Shown here: positions 60,787 to 64,000 of the stretch, in pieces
Position numbering within the stretch: position 1 is the first letter of the stretch
Layout of the letters: each line of letters begins with the position of its first letter
Position numbers and translations under genes: made by a program
Notes under the pieces: model-generated
Database searches by the model: none
What the model saw: the letters and a program-made list of their open reading frames with translations, nothing else
What the model was told of the DNA's origin: nothing
Assembly: GCA_028023455.1 (NCBI GenBank)
Contig: JAQFVV010012574.1
Coordinates: 603,501-667,500 of the forward strand
DNA length: 64,000 nt
From: Epiperipatus broadwayi
Taxonomy: Eukaryota > Onychophora > Udeonychophora > Euonychophora > Peripatidae
Direction: 5' to 3'

Positions 60787-63700
60787 ATTTAATTTTCAAA
60801 GATTTAAAGAATCACTTTTATAAATAACTCCACATCTGCATTAATTGTCAATTTATTTACGTGGCAATGTATAGTAGATATGAAAATATTCTATAGATCT
60901 TCAACAACTTACCTTTGAAAGTTAAATTGAACCAATTAATTAAATAAAACGAAGTATGAAATTGTTTTGCAAAGTCAGATACGACAGAAATATTTAGCAA
61001 TTATAGATAATCATAATGATTTCAATGAAGACTAAAAATTCATCCCCGGGATAATTGTAAGTAAGTACTGATTAACTTAAGTGTAGTTGTTAAATGTTAT
61101 ATGGTAATGTAAATACATGGTACATTTTCACCAATTACAGTTCAAATGGCAAGATATAAAATATGTATTAGTAATAGCATGAACATCTTGAGTGAGTATT
61201 AAAAAAAGATCAGGAATAAAATGTTTCAGAATAATACTATTAAGATATATATTTTTAAAAACAAATAGAACTAATATAAAAAAATGAAAATGAAAAAGTA
61301 TATTCTTAAAAGTGACAACAAAAAAGTTTTTTTAAGATACTAAATAGTAATTTTGCCTAGTAAAATGTTGAAATAAAAGATATTCTTGGAAATCAAATTA
61401 TTTATTTATTCATAAATAAATTTTATTTTTTGCCTTTGAATAAATAAATAAGTAAATTATTTACTTTAACATGCATTTTTCTGTTGAATTGCAAACCAAA
61501 TACTAACTTTTAATAAATAGTAAAATATATTTCAGAAAGCAATATTTGTAATAAAAAATTGATGTGAAATAATTTATTCATTTATTCACTTGTAAATAAA
61601 TAAAATATTTATTTTTGTAAATAAAAAACATGAACAAATTTACTGATATGTAAAAGAAAATGTAATGAAGAGTGATTTCAAGAAGCAAAATATTGAATTC
61701 ACCAAGATAATATAATTGAAATAAATAATGTACATCTTTAACCTGAAATATAACAGACCTTTATGCAAGGTGATGTCATAATGGTCATCATAAATTTGTT
61801 CACACTATTTTGTATTAAAATTGGTTAATCATTATAACAATAAAAAAATATTGTAATGTTTTTTTTTAAAAAGTATCTACTATTTTTTTAAATGATAGCC
61901 ATTTTGTAAGACTGCTGGTGTCTTTCAATAGTGACTTCATTAATACTCTGTCATCTGAGAATAATACAGTGATATCCACACTTAAAATATATCATACAGT
62001 ACAGAACAGAATTTATTCATTGTACAATATGTTTTGATTATAGAATTAAAATATGATTAATATACTTAACTAATTTTCATTCTGTATCTCGTAAGACAAT
62101 CAGTGCCTTTATTTATGATATACCCAAAGTAAATATTTCCATTGATAATTAAAACTACAAAACCAAAAAAGCTACTTCAATTCTATACAATATGTAATTA
62201 AAAACATACTTTGATCACATACAGTAACAAAGTGATTTAATAACAAGTTTTAAAATGTATACATTAAGTAAAATATATTCACTCAATCAATTTTGGATTA
62301 ACATTCTATGAATGTTACTTTGCCAGCAGATAAACATATGATTACTGTACATGTAAAATTTGGTATTTTAATTTATTTTGTTATTTTGATAACATGAAAG
62401 GCCAAAACCTTTGACAGATATGCTTTAAAAATGCTTATGTGACAGCCAATCAGATGTAATAATGACTGCATGTGGAACTCTTAATTTTAAAACATAAGTC
62501 AGAACTATGTTATTACTATCATCTGTTTGTGCTTAATAAATTTAACATATTTGTTATTTTGAGAAAAAGAGGGGGGAGAGGGAAGATGTCACATACATTA
62601 TTTAATCAAAAATTATTAAACATGAATTAAAAGCATTTATTTCCTCAAACAATAATCTCATAATTTGTTTCTGAATAACTGTGTGGTCATATGATAAGTT
62701 TGTGTTATCATTTACAATTAGCATATAAAATTGTTATTTGAAAGATGAAATTTGATTTGTTTAGCTGAAGAGAATGTGGGGTTTTTGAAACATGTTTATC
62801 TAAGCTTGTGTAACCTTGTAATTTTTCTTTAGTTTCTTAAAAATAATATAAAATAACAATTTGTGTCAATTGTTAATACAGAGTTTAATATAAATAAATA
62901 AAAACAAATAATATTTCCAAGCACTTTCAACTCTTACGAGTCCTTATCAAGGCAGTGTAAAAAATTCTATTTTCTCCTAGGTGATGAATCTAACATTTCA
63001 TTGTATTGGCCAGGAACAACTAATCGGAAAGCTGGTTAATTTCAAATTCATAGCACAAGATGAATTCTTTATAAAATATGATTCTTTAATCTTGCATTTT
63101 TTATCATGTGTTTCATGCATTAATATTGTAAAATCCTTTGGACTACATATATGGCCTGTATTATTTTGGTGAACATAAAAAGCTGAATAAACTGTATTAT
63201 TTATTTATTTAGTTTCTTAAGTAACTTTACTTTATAACATTAATTTATACTTTTCTATGCAAGGATTATAATTTATATTTTTTGGGTTATCCCTGAAAAA
63301 ATGAGAAGAAATTAATTATAGGATTAATGGGAAATAAAAAGTTGTGAAAATAAAAAAAAAAATTTTTGTGTTAGGCTTCTATAAAGAGAATAGAGAAACT
63401 GAGATATTAGAATTATCAAACAGTTTTTATTAAAATATAATAAGTAAAAAAAAAAAAAAGAAAATGTCACTGTTAAATAAATGATTTAATAACAGAGATT
63501 ATAAACTGATAGGTAATATGATTGGAAACATTTTAATGGGTTTATAATAATATAAAAAGATTTCTGAAATAAGGAATGCTTAACTTGGATATCAAAGTTT
63601 CTAGGACTATGACTTTATTTATTGACAAAACTTCTGATTTTATTTTTGGAAAAAATTATTTTACATCATAATACATGCATTATATTATAAATATACATGT

Positions 63701-63837
63701 ACTAATATCAACATTGCCAACATCAGATTTTTAAAATAAGTTTCATCAAATTAATCAATATAATAAAATTATTAGGCTTAATGTGTTTTTAAAATGTTAT
63801 GAATAAAGTGTTTTTCTCTATCTAAAAAAATAGTGTA
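60787..63837. other. Unassigned AT-rich DNA
   Basis: No gene, RNA or repeat family recognised in about 3 kb. Local TTTATTTATTCATAAATAAA-type words occur near 61400 and 61580, and a G run lies at 62571-62576. Confidence 0.5.
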
Positions 63838-63942
63838 GTCAAGCGTTTGTGGTCAAGAGGTCATCACAGCTGCCTTTCAAGCAGTTGTCCCGGGTTAGTG
63901 GGTTTGCTTCTCGGCCGATGCTATGACACATGAAAAAAAAAA
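63838..63942 (+). mobile_element. tRNA-headed SINE, family S1
   Basis: Head TCAAGCGTTTGTGGTCAAGAGG, B box GGGTTTGCTTCTC, end GATGCTATGACACATG plus A run. It is flanked by a 15-bp duplication with one mismatch, AAAAAAATAGTGTAG (63824-63838) and AAAAAAATAATGTAG (63936-63950). Confidence 0.92.
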
Positions 63943-64000
63943 TAATGTAGCAAAAGTATGATAGTGCATTTAAGCCAGAGAGATTTAACTATTACTAATG

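Overview
The window is a very AT-rich (visibly well under 30% GC) piece of an animal nuclear genome with no intact host protein-coding gene that I can support. Everything recognisable is a transposable element, a relic of one, or simple sequence. The mix is Penelope-like elements (PLEs), decayed LINEs with RTE-type endonuclease/reverse transcriptase, several tRNA-headed SINE families, foldback or hairpin elements and long (AT)n tracts. This suits an invertebrate with a repeat-rich genome; molluscs such as cephalopods are one possibility, but the sequence alone does not settle the taxon. A 500-base run of N at 7803-8302 shows it is a draft assembly. || Layout. 0-9 kb: a decayed antisense LINE, a 5'-truncated PLE piece with its tail, a 1.07-kb nested palindrome (3634-4705), then a PLE on the minus strand whose two ends are inverted copies of the same tail (6845-8955) and which contains the gap. 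9-17.5 kb: a ~330-bp tandem repeat, an antisense RTE LINE interrupted by a SINE (11372-12250), an inverted dimer with an 11-bp target-site duplication (14221-15086), a TIR element and a hairpin. 19.7-24.6 kb: a longer antisense RTE LINE, a second PLE family as an inverted pair (22702-23470) and a SINE. 25-32 kb: dispersed repeat copies, a LINE enclosed by long inverted repeats (25950-27488), a 451-bp insertion between 40-bp direct repeats, and a 1,085-bp block of 337-bp units with a 12-bp target-site duplication (29928-31012). 32-46 kb: LINE ends, an inverted pair of PLE tails (35255-35905), a four-copy tandem SINE array (42507-43015) and a hairpin element. 46-56 kb: mostly unassigned AT-rich DNA with small tandem duplications. 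56.4-59.8 kb: two RTE LINEs arranged tail to tail. 60-64 kb: small SINE-like insertions. || How the parts relate. The common theme is retroposon 3' ends arranged as inverted pairs pointing outward. Two PLE families and one tail-only locus show it, and the unclassified 3.6-kb, 14.2-kb and 30-kb elements have comparable tandem-plus-inverted layouts. The PLE tail carries a tRNA-like A box/B box module, so tail-only copies look like SINEs. RTE LINEs are the plausible source of enzyme for the separate poly(A)-tailed SINE family, two copies of which sit inside RTE LINEs.
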